A stretch of 64,000 nt of DNA. It comes from Bacillota bacterium. GTDB lineage: Bacteria > Bacillota > Negativicutes > Sporomusales > Sporomusaceae. Below the pieces are notes generated by a model, which did no database searches, was not told the DNA's origin, and worked only from the letters and a program-made list of their open reading frames with translations. Both the position numbers and the translations under genes were made by a program. Below, piece after piece: positions 26,601-34,152 of this stretch. Every line of letters starts with the position of its first letter. Positions within the stretch are counted from its first letter, which is position 1. The stretch covers positions 92,650 to 156,649 of the forward strand of contig JAGGAB010000002.1 of the NCBI GenBank assembly GCA_017889705.1, written 5' to 3'.

Positions 26601-26830
26601 AAGTTCTCCATCCCTTTAGGGACGAGAACTATTCCCGCGTTGCCACCCATGTTGCCTTTCGGCCAACTTTAGCCGCTATAGTGGGCGGATCCCATTCTGA
26701 TTCATCACCAGACACTCCCAGGCGGAACTTTGCTGCTTAGCGGACGACTCGCACCAACCGTCATCTCTCTGCACACCTTGCATTCAGCTTCCTGTTCATT
26801 GTGTTGAATATTTCATTGAAATGATTATAT
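26594..26830 (-). promoter_or_regulatory. T-box riboswitch leader of serA
   Basis: The minus strand shows the AGAGAGATGACGGTTGGTGC motif of Stem I, the T-box sequence GGGTGGCAACGCGGG (26634-26648), and a terminator (AGTTCTCGTCCC / GGGATGGAGAACT, then TTTTTT). The complete layout of an uncharged-tRNA sensing leader is present. TCA at 26698-26700, within GATGAATCAGAATGGG, is the best candidate specifier and would read tRNA-Ser, consistent with serA. The exact specifier needs folding. Confidence 0.9.
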
Positions 26831-26911
26831 CGTGTATGCAACTGTAAGTCAAGTGTATTTTTCAGAAGGTCATTGTTCCACCAAAAGTTTTTTTCGCTTT
26901 GTCTAAAGACA

Positions 26912-27592
26912 TTACTTTTGATACCTTTTCAGGCTTTTCTCATCCAAAATAATAATTTGGTGTTCCGCAAAATCAATAACCTTATCCTTTTTCAGCGAAC
27001 TCAGCACCCGGCTTACCGTCTCCCGGGTTGTCCCCACCAAATTGGCTAAATCCTGGCGTGTCATATCAATGGCAATCTGAACACCGCCGGCAACCGGCTG
27101 GCCATACTGCTTTGATAGGCGGCCAAGCACCTGGGCTGTGCGCGAAACGGTATCAGATAATGCCAGTGTTCTGATCTTCATCTGGGCATGAATTAATTTT
27201 TTGCTCATCACTTGGATAATATGCAGCGCAATACGGCTGTTTTCTGCTACCACATTCTCCAGGTCACTGTTTTTTATAATGCCGATAACCGAGTCTTCAA
27301 TTGCCACAGATGTAGCTGGATAAGATCCCCGATTAAATAGCAGCACTTCGGCAAAAACTTCACCAGGTCCCAAAATATTAATAATGTGTTCGCGGCCGTC
27401 AGGTGCCATCTGCGTAATTTTAACCTTGCCACTTTTTATGTAATGAAAGCCTTCTCCCGGCTCACCTTCCATAAAAATTATCATATTTTTTTTATAGCGC
27501 CGTTCAATAGTAACTGTATTAATCGCAGCTAAATCGGCGGGAGCCAGTTCTTCGAAAATTGGTATATGCTTTAAATATTCCAAGCCCTGCAT
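26912..27592 (-). CDS. Crp/Fnr-family transcription regulator (HcpR-like candidate)
   Basis: A 226 aa regulator: cyclic-nucleotide-binding-like sensor domain (about 10-120, with GEPGEGFHYIKSGKVKI), dimer helix, and winged HTH at about 170-210 (MTRQDLANLVGTTRETVSRV). The recognition helix RETVSR (190-195) resembles that of E. coli CRP (RETVGR), which reads TGTGA, rather than the FNR type. There are no N-terminal cysteines for an FNR iron-sulfur cluster. The start is the ATG behind GAGGAGAGAAAGAC. The TGTGAT-N4-ATCACA sites upstream of hcp, two ferredoxins and the siroheme reductase are its likely targets. The effector is unknown; HcpR proteins sense NO via haem. Confidence 0.88.
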   Translation of the reverse strand: MQGLEYLKHIPIFEELAPADLAAINTVTIERRYKKNMIIFMEGEPGEGFHYIKSGKVKITQMAPDGREHIINILGPGEVFAEVLLFNRGSYPATSVAIEDSVIGIIKNSDLENVVAENSRIALHIIQVMSKKLIHAQMKIRTLALSDTVSRTAQVLGRLSKQYGQPVAGGVQIAIDMTRQDLANLVGTTRETVSRVLSSLKKDKVIDFAEHQIIILDEKSLKRYQK

Positions 27593-27662
27593 GTCTTTCT
27601 CTCCTCTCACACACCAACGCAAACAATCACATTTACACCTACTGTTATTATAATTATAACTA

Positions 27663-27692
27663 AAAAAGTCCAGCCCGCAAGCTGGACTTTTG
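27663..27692 (-). terminator. Terminator of the small ferredoxin gene
   Basis: AAAAGTCCAGC and GCTGGACTTTT form a perfect stem; a T6 tract follows on the minus strand. It lies about 95 bp past the ferredoxin stop. The stretch between (27693-27786) is GC-rich and has no recognised gene. Confidence 0.85.
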
Positions 27693-27786
27693 TTGCCTAC
27701 AAATAGGTTAACCTAAGCGCACCACGGTCTCCGCCTGCGCTACAGCTCAGCGGAAACCATGTTGTCTTTACCGTATAGGTAGCCCC

Positions 27787-27960
27787 CTATTCTCCAGGGC
27801 TGATAGCTCCTACCGGGCAAACGGCTGCACAAGCGCCGCAATCAATGCAAAGACCTGGGTCAATTTCATATTGGCTGTCGCCTTCCGAAATCGCCTCAAC
27901 CGGACAAACCGGTGCACAGGCACCGCACTTCACACATTCAGAACTGATTTTAAATGCCAT
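27787..27960 (-). CDS. 2x[4Fe-4S] clostridial-type ferredoxin
   Basis: A 57 aa ferredoxin, the usual size for clostridial ferredoxins (about 55-60 aa). Motifs are Cys9-12-15-19 (CVKCGACAPVCP) and Cys38-41-44-48 (CIDCGACAAVCP). The start at 27960 is behind GGAGGCTTAAAC; 15 upstream residues in frame are rejected. It is a general low-potential carrier, a likely partner of the Kor and Nfn enzymes. Upstream lie TATAAT (28010-28015) and, 21 bp further, a Crp-type palindrome, so expression is probably under the Crp/Fnr protein encoded next door. Confidence 0.94.
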   Translation of the reverse strand: MAFKISSECVKCGACAPVCPVEAISEGDSQYEIDPGLCIDCGACAAVCPVGAISPGE

Positions 27961-28009
27961 GTTTAAGCCTCCTTCCTTGTTGCTGGTCGTCTTTGCGACG
28001 TCCACTTTA

Positions 28010-28052
28010 ATTATACCGCAATTTGGACTTGAAGTCTGTGATAAAAATCATA
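28010..28052 (-). promoter_or_regulatory. Ferredoxin promoter with Crp-type activator site
   Basis: On the minus strand TATGATTTTTATCACA (28037-28052) is one base off TGTGAT-N4-ATCACA in its left half. After exactly 21 nt comes TATAAT (28010-28015). This places the site centre near -41.5, the class II activation geometry. The site lies 77 bp upstream of the start codon. Confidence 0.78.
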
Positions 28053-28114
28053 TTTAGTATCTGCAACTTAGCTTGATTTTAAGAAACTGTGTTCAAGGAA
28101 ATTATTGTTTTCTT

Positions 28115-28264
28115 ATTTATCGGATGACAAACCTGTTCTAATACCCCTATCTCTAGGCGGGAGTATTACCCCTACGGCCACAGGCGAATGGCTAGACGTT
28201 AGGATAATTCGACTAAGATTCAGATGGGGTTCCCCCCCCCATCTGAATCAAGTCTCATTTATGA
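28115..28264. repeat. Dispersed repeat family A, copy A4 (inverted)
   Basis: Copy in reverse orientation relative to A3. It begins TTTATCGGATGAC, contains the diverged second hairpin, GGATAATTCGACTAA and hairpin 1 (TTCAGATGGGG / CCCCATCTGAA), and ends AAGTCTCATTTAT. The hairpin 1 loop holds a run of nine C (28232-28240), unlike the TTTTAA-like loop of the other copies. TATAAT follows immediately (28265-28270), so the element may adjoin the promoter of the GH26-like gene. Confidence 0.82.
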
Positions 28265-28307
28265 TATAATGAAGTATATTTTAACCAAAACTAAAGGAGA
28301 AATGCTC

Positions 28308-29861
28308 ATGCCCAAGCTGTTTCAGCTAATTACTGCCATAGCACTGGCCGTAATGCTAGTAAGTCCGGTCAGCGCCGCCACGATTATTAATGGCCAATAT
28401 GCCGATTATCAGGCCGGAACTTTCGATGATGTCAAGGTCACCGTTCCTGTTGACACTTACTATGAACGTTTAACTGATTATGCTAACGGCTATTCTGTGC
28501 TTGTCCCGCAAGGGCTAAAACTTGACGCTTCTTTATCGCCTGTAGTGACGGTTTTAACAAATGATCTAGTGCGCATGGAAATTTTTTATGACAATTTTAC
28601 CAACACCGAGGCCTCTACTGCCGACTATATGGTGTACAGCAACAGGTTTTTAAATAACACCCGCGATCATACCTTGCTTGCCGATGATACATACCGGGAA
28701 AACGGTTTCAAAATCCACTTGCTGAACTGGACAAGACGCAAGCTTGCTCACATGCCTAATGACAAGAACTATTATGCCAGTATTGAGCTAGCCAAAAACT
28801 CCAATGAGGTTTACACAATTATTATTAAATCCACCCAGCCTATCGAAAATGCGGGAGAAATTGCCACAAGTTTTACATTGGTCGAACGGCAGGGAACACC
28901 GCAGTTTAACCGTACGGAAGCCAAATCGACTACACCTTTTAGTGCTGAAACCCGTGCAGTTTACGACAAATTTTTCAGTGTATCAAGCCCGTTGCGCTGG
29001 GGTATTTTCGAGCCGGTCGCACCCCAGAAATTCGAAAATCTGGATGCACTCGAAGCCCGCCTCGATTATAAATTCCCAGTCTTGGTACGTTATCAGTCAT
29101 TCACTGAAAGATTGCCGATCATGGCGCTTAATGCGGCTTATGAACGCGGCAGAATTGTGGAACTGACACTGCAAACCGGTTATGATTTCACTGACAACTC
29201 GAGTGTAATTTACGACATTCTGGATGGGAAATATGATGAGTATTTGGAAATGTACGCCAAGCAGATAAAGTACTTTGGGCATCCTATTCTTTTTCGTTTA
29301 AACAATGAAATGAACGGTGACTGGTGCTGGTACTCTGCGCATTATTACAGTAAAGACGCCGAATTATATAAAGCCATGTGGCGCTATATTCGCAGCGTAT
29401 TTGACGCCAACGGCATTGATAATGTCATCTGGGTCTGGAATCCACACGATTTATCCTTCCCTGCTTTTAAATGGAATCATCATATGATGTACTACCCTGG
29501 CGATGAATATGTGGATGTCGTCGGATTAACAGGCTATAATACCGGCACCTATTTCCCCGGTGAAAGGTGGCGGGAGTTCTCCAGTATTTATCCGCAAGTT
29601 TATACCGAATATACCCAGCAATTTTCCAAGCCGTTTATGATTACCGAGTTTGGTTCCAATTCGTTTGGCGGCAATAAGCCCCAGTGGATGAACCGCATGT
29701 TTGAGCAAATCGGTCAATTTGATAAAATAAAAGTTGCTATTTGGTGGAACGGAATTGATCGCGATTCGCAAGGCAATCCCGGCCGCATCTATCTGTTGGA
29801 CGAAACCGAGGAAACAACCGAAGCCTTCCGGCAAGGGTTAACCAAATTCACCCGCCAGTAA
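28308..29861 (+). CDS. Secreted GH26-like glycoside hydrolase (beta-mannanase family)
   Basis: A 517 aa protein with a signal peptide at about 1-23 (MPKLFQLITAIALAVMLVSP, cleavage near VSAA). An uncharacterised N-terminal region of about 210 residues precedes a catalytic barrel. HPILFRLNNEMNGDWCWYS places the acid/base at Glu334 and ITEFGSNS the nucleophile at Glu447, as in GH26 mannanases and beta-1,3/1,4-glucanases. The ATG at 28308 lies eight bases after AAAGGAG; earlier ATGs lie in repeat A4 and would spoil the signal peptide. Action on an extracellular or envelope polysaccharide is inferred; the substrate is unknown. Confidence 0.85.
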   Translation: MPKLFQLITAIALAVMLVSPVSAATIINGQYADYQAGTFDDVKVTVPVDTYYERLTDYANGYSVLVPQGLKLDASLSPVVTVLTNDLVRMEIFYDNFTNTEASTADYMVYSNRFLNNTRDHTLLADDTYRENGFKIHLLNWTRRKLAHMPNDKNYYASIELAKNSNEVYTIIIKSTQPIENAGEIATSFTLVERQGTPQFNRTEAKSTTPFSAETRAVYDKFFSVSSPLRWGIFEPVAPQKFENLDALEARLDYKFPVLVRYQSFTERLPIMALNAAYERGRIVELTLQTGYDFTDNSSVIYDILDGKYDEYLEMYAKQIKYFGHPILFRLNNEMNGDWCWYSAHYYSKDAELYKAMWRYIRSVFDANGIDNVIWVWNPHDLSFPAFKWNHHMMYYPGDEYVDVVGLTGYNTGTYFPGERWREFSSIYPQVYTEYTQQFSKPFMITEFGSNSFGGNKPQWMNRMFEQIGQFDKIKVAIWWNGIDRDSQGNPGRIYLLDETEETTEAFRQGLTKFTRQ

Positions 29862-29869
29862 CCGGCCTT

Positions 29870-29970
29870 ATAAAGAAAACACGGCTTGCGCCGAGCTTTA
29901 GCGAAGGCGGAAGTCGATGTTGCTCTTATCCTGTTTTTAAGAAAGTTATACTTTCTGTTAGGGAAACAAA
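29870..29970. repeat. Dispersed repeat family B, copy B2
   Basis: Best-preserved copy: TAAAGAAAACACGGCTTGC at the start, TCGATGTTGCTCTTATCCTG in the middle, AGAAAGTTATACTTTCT stem, and TTAGGGAAAC at the end. It begins 9 bp after the GH26-like stop and abuts the terminator at 29970. Confidence 0.85.
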
Positions 29971-30006
29971 ACTGCCGGCGTGAACTAATCACGCCGGCAG
30001 TTTATT
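29970..30006. terminator. Bidirectional terminator between convergent genes
   Basis: ACTGCCGGCGTGA / TCACGCCGGCAGT is a strong stem. A-rich sequence on the left and TTTATTATTT on the right serve the leftward GGDEF gene and the rightward GH26-like gene respectively. Confidence 0.85.
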
Positions 30007-30031
30007 ATTTGTATCCACATTATGAAAAATC

Positions 30032-31897
30032 TTATGACTTGCGGCGATGCCGTTTGATCGACATCATAATAAATTTGCGGGCTTCCTCCCGGTTGACGGG
30101 TTTACGGCTCTCCATTTCCTGTATTGCCCGTTCCCAGGCGGCAGCCAGACTTTCTCCGGTTTTGGCCATGGTTGTTCCAGTTGTTATACTAAGCGGCAGC
30201 TCCGGATGGCGCAGATTATGAAGATCAATATTATACTTAATATCTTTTTTCACGTCTTCCAGCGCTTCTGGTGAAACTTCGTAAAACATAGCAACAAACC
30301 TGTCACCGTCCATGCGGGCCGCTATACAGTCAGAACCGGCAACCTGTTTAAGAATATCGGCGGCGGCTGTGATAATGGTATCACCAGCCAAATTTCCTAA
30401 AAAGTCGTTGATTACTTTCATACCGTCAATACTTAAAACAATAAACCCTATATCAGGTTTACCATACCGGGCAGCTATTTTTTTCTCAAATACCGACCGG
30501 GTATATAGAGTTGTCAACCCATCACCTGCAGGCAAATCATCCATACTCATTGTTTTAAACTCCGTCGCAGCCAGTCGCTGTTGCTGTTTTTCAACAAGCT
30601 CCTGGCGGTCAATCGTGTTTGTCTCCGCAGGTTCTATCTGTGGTTCTAATTTAGGTTCAGATTTAAGTTTACGCAACTGAGCAGCTATTGGTTCAAACTC
30701 ACTGGGAATAACCGGCTCTTTTTGGGCGGCGGCGCGACTTCCTTTATACGCAGCCGCTGCCAGCATCTTATCAATGACAGCCGCCGGTGTTGGCGCAACT
30801 ACTTCCGCAGCCATATTATTCTGCCGTTTTTTGGCGGCAATAATCCTAGTGGTTTTAGCAGCATCACCAGCGAACGAAACCGTGCCCGCCTCTGAAGCAA
30901 CATTTGCCGTCTCAGCGGCAATTCTTTCAATGAGCTTTGTAGCGGCAAGCGTTTTTGCTGCTGCTGCATCACTATCAGGCAGCGACTTCTTTTCTGCCGC
31001 CTGATCGGCATCAGCTGAATTTAACGCAATTATTTCGGCTATCTTTCTGACAGCAATACTTTCCGGAGGTTCTGACGCCGTGCCGCCAAAATCTTTTATA
31101 AACAAACCGGCTTCCTCATCAGGCAGCAATCCGGGTGCCACTCTGTTGCCCATAGGTCTTGGAGCTTTTCTGGTTCTCAGCTTTTCACGCTCAGCCGTTT
31201 TTGATCGCGCTGCCTCAAAGGGTAACTCCACAACTTCCCGGGAACGGCGCAATAGATAGCCCAATGCCAGTAAAGGAATAATCCCTAAAAGATACATGCC
31301 TGCCAACCAAGCCAACCAGCGGCCGGCAACCTGCTGTTCACTAATACCGACAGGTGCTAAGTTCGCAAACATTGCCTCAATAGTTTCCTGGCGAATAACG
31401 CCGTAGAAAACACCGGTGACCACTCCATCGACAGTAGCTGGCACAGCGATCACCGTAACTTCTTCACTTAATAGCCAGTCAGTTCCTGTGACTCGCCCCA
31501 TAAACTCCCGACCGGCAGCCGCATCAACAAAATAATTCTTGCCGGCAATATTTTGAACACCACTCTGACTTGTATCAAACTGAACTTTGCCGTCAGCTCC
31601 CGCATAACCAAGTGCCGCAAGCTCCGTAGTCTGGAAACTGCGTAAATCAGTAGGCAACGCCTCCGGATCACTCAGGGAGACTGCATTAATTTTTGCAATA
31701 CTTCTCAGATATGTTGTCTGCCCTGACAACCAGTAGACTTCGGCTTCAGCTCTGAGTTTTGCATCCTGTATCTGATTAAGTTCTGTTACATATTGCTTTT
31801 CAACAAACATTACTTCTGCACCGAAAATTAAGGGTAACACCAAGGCTGCCAATATCACAAGTTTGATGATATTACCCTTTGTATTCATTGTTTGCAT
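30032..31897 (-). CDS. Membrane protein with extracytoplasmic sensor and degenerate GGDEF domain
   Basis: About 621 aa. An N-terminal membrane helix (IIKLVILAALVLPLIFGAEV) and a second at about 215-235 bracket a Cache-like sensor. A long low-complexity alanine-rich linker (about 250-440) leads to a GGDEF domain at about 450-610. The catalytic motif reads DGDRF (residues 530-534) instead of GGDEF, so cyclase activity is doubtful though the central Asp is kept. It may bind c-di-GMP or act as a scaffold. The start at 31897 follows AGGGGGATTCGC; a 46-residue extension upstream is basic and unlikely. Confidence 0.82.
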   Translation of the reverse strand: MQTMNTKGNIIKLVILAALVLPLIFGAEVMFVEKQYVTELNQIQDAKLRAEAEVYWLSGQTTYLRSIAKINAVSLSDPEALPTDLRSFQTTELAALGYAGADGKVQFDTSQSGVQNIAGKNYFVDAAAGREFMGRVTGTDWLLSEEVTVIAVPATVDGVVTGVFYGVIRQETIEAMFANLAPVGISEQQVAGRWLAWLAGMYLLGIIPLLALGYLLRRSREVVELPFEAARSKTAEREKLRTRKAPRPMGNRVAPGLLPDEEAGLFIKDFGGTASEPPESIAVRKIAEIIALNSADADQAAEKKSLPDSDAAAAKTLAATKLIERIAAETANVASEAGTVSFAGDAAKTTRIIAAKKRQNNMAAEVVAPTPAAVIDKMLAAAAYKGSRAAAQKEPVIPSEFEPIAAQLRKLKSEPKLEPQIEPAETNTIDRQELVEKQQQRLAATEFKTMSMDDLPAGDGLTTLYTRSVFEKKIAARYGKPDIGFIVLSIDGMKVINDFLGNLAGDTIITAAADILKQVAGSDCIAARMDGDRFVAMFYEVSPEALEDVKKDIKYNIDLHNLRHPELPLSITTGTTMAKTGESLAAAWERAIQEMESRKPVNREEARKFIMMSIKRHRRKS

Positions 31898-32114
31898 GCG
31901 AATCCCCCTGTAAACGTATCCCCTGATACTGCGCCGTCTTTTCGCGCAGGCCCGTGCCGTTACTGTATTTGTCCTGATACAGGCGGCTATCTTCTCTTTA
32001 CGACCTAACAATATCCAAGATATTATTTGACACAACGCTTTAATATCCTGCCCACATTAACCCTTACTTGCTACCGCGCATACAATATAGAAGATTATTG
32101 GGAGGTGAATATAT

Positions 32115-32711
32115 ATGGCCTTATTCCGGGCTTACAAAAAATCAACTAAACCCAAACCGATTGTATATGACGATATGTCCTGCACGACAGAGCTTTGTCC
32201 CAACCATCCTGATTTATTACTGCTCCGCGACGCAGCCGCTGACGAACGCAATGCCATTGCGTTTTATCTGGAAGCATCCCGAACGGCTTGCCTGCCCCGG
32301 CTATTTCTCGATGTAGCCGAAGACGAAATGCAGCACTATGTTGAAATCATGCGCGAAGTTTCCCGTCTGGATCCAGTACAGGCTCAGATGTTTAGCGAGC
32401 AGGAGCTTGATATCCTACTCATGACCCGGCCCTTATTCAAACCCAAAGCCAAAGCAGTTGAAGCCGGCGATATCCAGGTAGTTCCCCCTAGCCGCAAAGA
32501 GATGCCAACCGTCATCCTGCTAACCAAAGCCTTAAATGACGAACTCCTGGCAACAAATAAATATCAAAAATATATGGAAACAGCCGAAGATCCCGAAGTC
32601 CAGCGTCTGTTCTGCCATTTGATGAATGAAGAAAAAGAACATATTGCCGAGTTCACCGCAGCGCTGTTTGAACTTACCCACGAACCGCTGCCGCCGGAAG
32701 AAGAAGCTTAG
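32115..32711 (+). CDS. Ferritin-like di-iron domain protein
   Basis: A 198 aa protein with the four-helix ferritin-like pattern: Glu44 (DERNAIAFYLE), Glu71-x2-His74 (EDEMQHY), Glu143 (NDELLATNKY) and Glu173-x2-His176 (NEEKEHIAEF). Rubrerythrins and related peroxidases use such ligands for a di-iron site. There is no C-terminal rubredoxin domain; a short N-terminal CTTELC could bind metal but is not a full rubredoxin motif. The ATG is behind GGGAGGTGAATATAT. An oxidative-stress role is plausible; a spore-associated ferritin-like protein is an alternative. Confidence 0.82.
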   Translation: MALFRAYKKSTKPKPIVYDDMSCTTELCPNHPDLLLLRDAAADERNAIAFYLEASRTACLPRLFLDVAEDEMQHYVEIMREVSRLDPVQAQMFSEQELDILLMTRPLFKPKAKAVEAGDIQVVPPSRKEMPTVILLTKALNDELLATNKYQKYMETAEDPEVQRLFCHLMNEEKEHIAEFTAALFELTHEPLPPEEEA

Positions 32712-32724
32712 TACTTAATAACTG

Positions 32725-32752
32725 AAAAGGATAGGTATTTCCTATCCTTTAC
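32725..32752. terminator. Terminator between convergent genes
   Basis: AAAAGGATAGG pairs with CCTATCCTTT with a TATTT loop. It lies 14 bp past the ferritin-like stop and touches the stop codon of the leftward gene. Confidence 0.75.
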
Positions 32753-33099
32753 TTGCCCTTACGGTGTACAGGCTGTTTGGCGCTCGTTTCAGTTTTAGTT
32801 TTTACTTTAGCCGGTACGGCAGTCAGTATTACCTGGTTATCCTGGCAGGCAACCTTAACTTGATAATCTACAATACCTTGTTTATAAAGATTAAGTTTGA
32901 GTTCCAGCAGGGCCTTGCCAACCGACTCTTTGAGTTCTGGCGTAAGATAGGCATTATTAATATCTTCTGCCGCATCTTTTTTTGCCATTTTTACCGGTCT
33001 TGGAACAGTTTCTTCCAAGATTTCAGTCTCAAAGGTGGACTCTTCCTGCCACCCTTTAAGCATCTCGCTATCGCTAAGATTTTTCTTGATTTTTACCAA
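32749..33099 (-). CDS. Hypothetical protein, 116 aa
   Basis: I do not recognise this protein. It is soluble and charged, with VKIKKNLSDSEMLKGWQEES at the N-terminus, an acidic middle, a compact segment (AYLTPELKESVGKALLELKL) and a basic C-terminus ending HRKGK. No cysteine motif or membrane helix is present apart from one Cys. I chose the TTG at 33097-33099 because GGGAGGT lies six bases upstream; an ATG 13 codons earlier has no ribosome site. Transcription is convergent with the ferritin-like gene. Confidence 0.6.
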   Translation of the reverse strand: MVKIKKNLSDSEMLKGWQEESTFETEILEETVPRPVKMAKKDAAEDINNAYLTPELKESVGKALLELKLNLYKQGIVDYQVKVACQDNQVILTAVPAKVKTKTETSAKQPVHRKGK

Positions 33100-33220
33100 A
33101 CTAATTACCTCCCGGATATCCCACACCAAATTAGACATGCTGCACTTTTGATATTCTAGTATTTCTTTACCTGCGCCTTCAAATCCTTCCGCTAAATAAA
33201 CAGTGACTTAAGGGTAACAA

Positions 33221-33262
33221 AAACAGTGAGAATTTCAGGTATTCCTGAGATTCTCACTGTCC
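33221..33262 (-). terminator. Terminator of the 239 aa ferredoxin-like gene
   Basis: ACAGTGAGAATTTCAGG and CCTGAGATTCTCACTGT form a long stem with TTTTTG on the minus strand side. It lies about 11 bp past the stop. Confidence 0.9.
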
Positions 33263-33272
33263 ATTCACGCAA

Positions 33273-33992
33273 TTAGTCTTCCCGGATGGTACCGTCTGTA
33301 CCAATAATTACAACCTGCCAGGGAATCATTTTGCCGCTTTGCAGCAGCGCCTCTTTAACCGAATTTACCAAGCCGCCGCAACAGGGTACTTCCATGCGGA
33401 GTACGGTAAGGCTTTTGATTTCGTGTAACTTCAATATTTCAGCTAACTTTGCGGTATAATCAGTCTTATCCAGTTTGGGACAGCCAATAACCGTAATCTT
33501 ATTGCGCATGAACTCGTTATGCAGATTGGCATAGGCATAAGCTGCGCAATCAGCAGCCACCAATAAATGGGCATTATCAAAATATGGGGCACTTGCCGAT
33601 ACTAACTGCAATTGGCAGGGCCATTGACGCAGCTGAGAAGTTGGGACATCCGCCATACTGGCGCTAGTGCTGACTTCTGGATTTCTTTTGATCTCTTTAG
33701 CCATACTTCCCGGGCAGCCACAGGCCATTGGAGGCAAAGCAGCTGCAGCCTTGGTGGCAACAAGCCGCTCCTGAACAGCTGCTTCATCAAAAGCCGGTGC
33801 TTCCCGTTCTATAATGTTAATGGCATCGCGCGGACAATCAGGCAGACAGGCACCAAGCCCGTCACACAGGTTATCAGCTACCAGTTTGGCCTTACCGTCA
33901 ACCAATTGCAGTGCTGCTTCATGACAAGCGTTAATGCATAATCCACAGCCATCGCACTTTTCCTCATCTATAGTAACAATCTTTCTCAGCAT
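33273..33992 (-). CDS. 4Fe-4S binding ferredoxin-like protein of the hcp regulon type
   Basis: A 239 aa protein. The N-terminus has one standard cluster motif, Cys13-16-19-23 (CDGCGLCINACHEA), and a second unusual one, Cys43-x5-Cys49-x3-Cys53 (CDGLGACLPDCP). A long C-terminal domain follows with MACGCPG, ITVIGCPKLDK and VPCCGGLVNS cysteine motifs, suggesting further metal binding. Proteins of this layout are often encoded with or co-regulated with hydroxylamine reductase Hcp and may feed it electrons. A Crp-type site with class II spacing lies upstream (34071-34086), matching the one before hcp. Function is inferred from that link. Confidence 0.85.
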   Translation of the reverse strand: MLRKIVTIDEEKCDGCGLCINACHEAALQLVDGKAKLVADNLCDGLGACLPDCPRDAINIIEREAPAFDEAAVQERLVATKAAAALPPMACGCPGSMAKEIKRNPEVSTSASMADVPTSQLRQWPCQLQLVSASAPYFDNAHLLVAADCAAYAYANLHNEFMRNKITVIGCPKLDKTDYTAKLAEILKLHEIKSLTVLRMEVPCCGGLVNSVKEALLQSGKMIPWQVVIIGTDGTIRED

Positions 33993-34043
33993 ATCTATTC
34001 TCCTTTATCACTGTTTTTTGAAGTAGGTTATATTCTTAGCTTA

Positions 34044-34086
34044 ATAATATACCATAACTCGCTAACATGCGGTGATTCAAATCACA
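34044..34086 (-). promoter_or_regulatory. Promoter of the 239 aa ferredoxin-like gene with Crp-type site
   Basis: The palindrome GTGATTCAAATCAC lies at 34072-34085; the 16-mer (34071-34086) reads TGTGATTTGAATCACC on the minus strand. Exactly 21 nt later comes TATTAT (34044-34049). The spacing is identical to the hcp and small-ferredoxin promoters. The site is 79 bp upstream of the start codon. Confidence 0.78.
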
Positions 34087-34099
34087 GTGGCTTACTTAG

Positions 34100-34129
34100 A
34101 AAAAAAGACAGGCTCTACTGTCCTGTCTA
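34100..34129 (-). terminator. Terminator of the HlyD-family gene
   Basis: GTAGACAGGAC-type stem (GACAGG / CCTGTC) followed by seven T on the minus strand, about 25 bp past the stop codon. Confidence 0.75.
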
Positions 34130-34152
34130 CACATGCGCTACCTACTGGCTAA

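Noticed and set aside
27693..27786. GC-rich stretch between the ferredoxin stop and its terminator as a small RNA
   Set aside because: Some self-complementarity but no recognisable family, promoter or repeat relationship.
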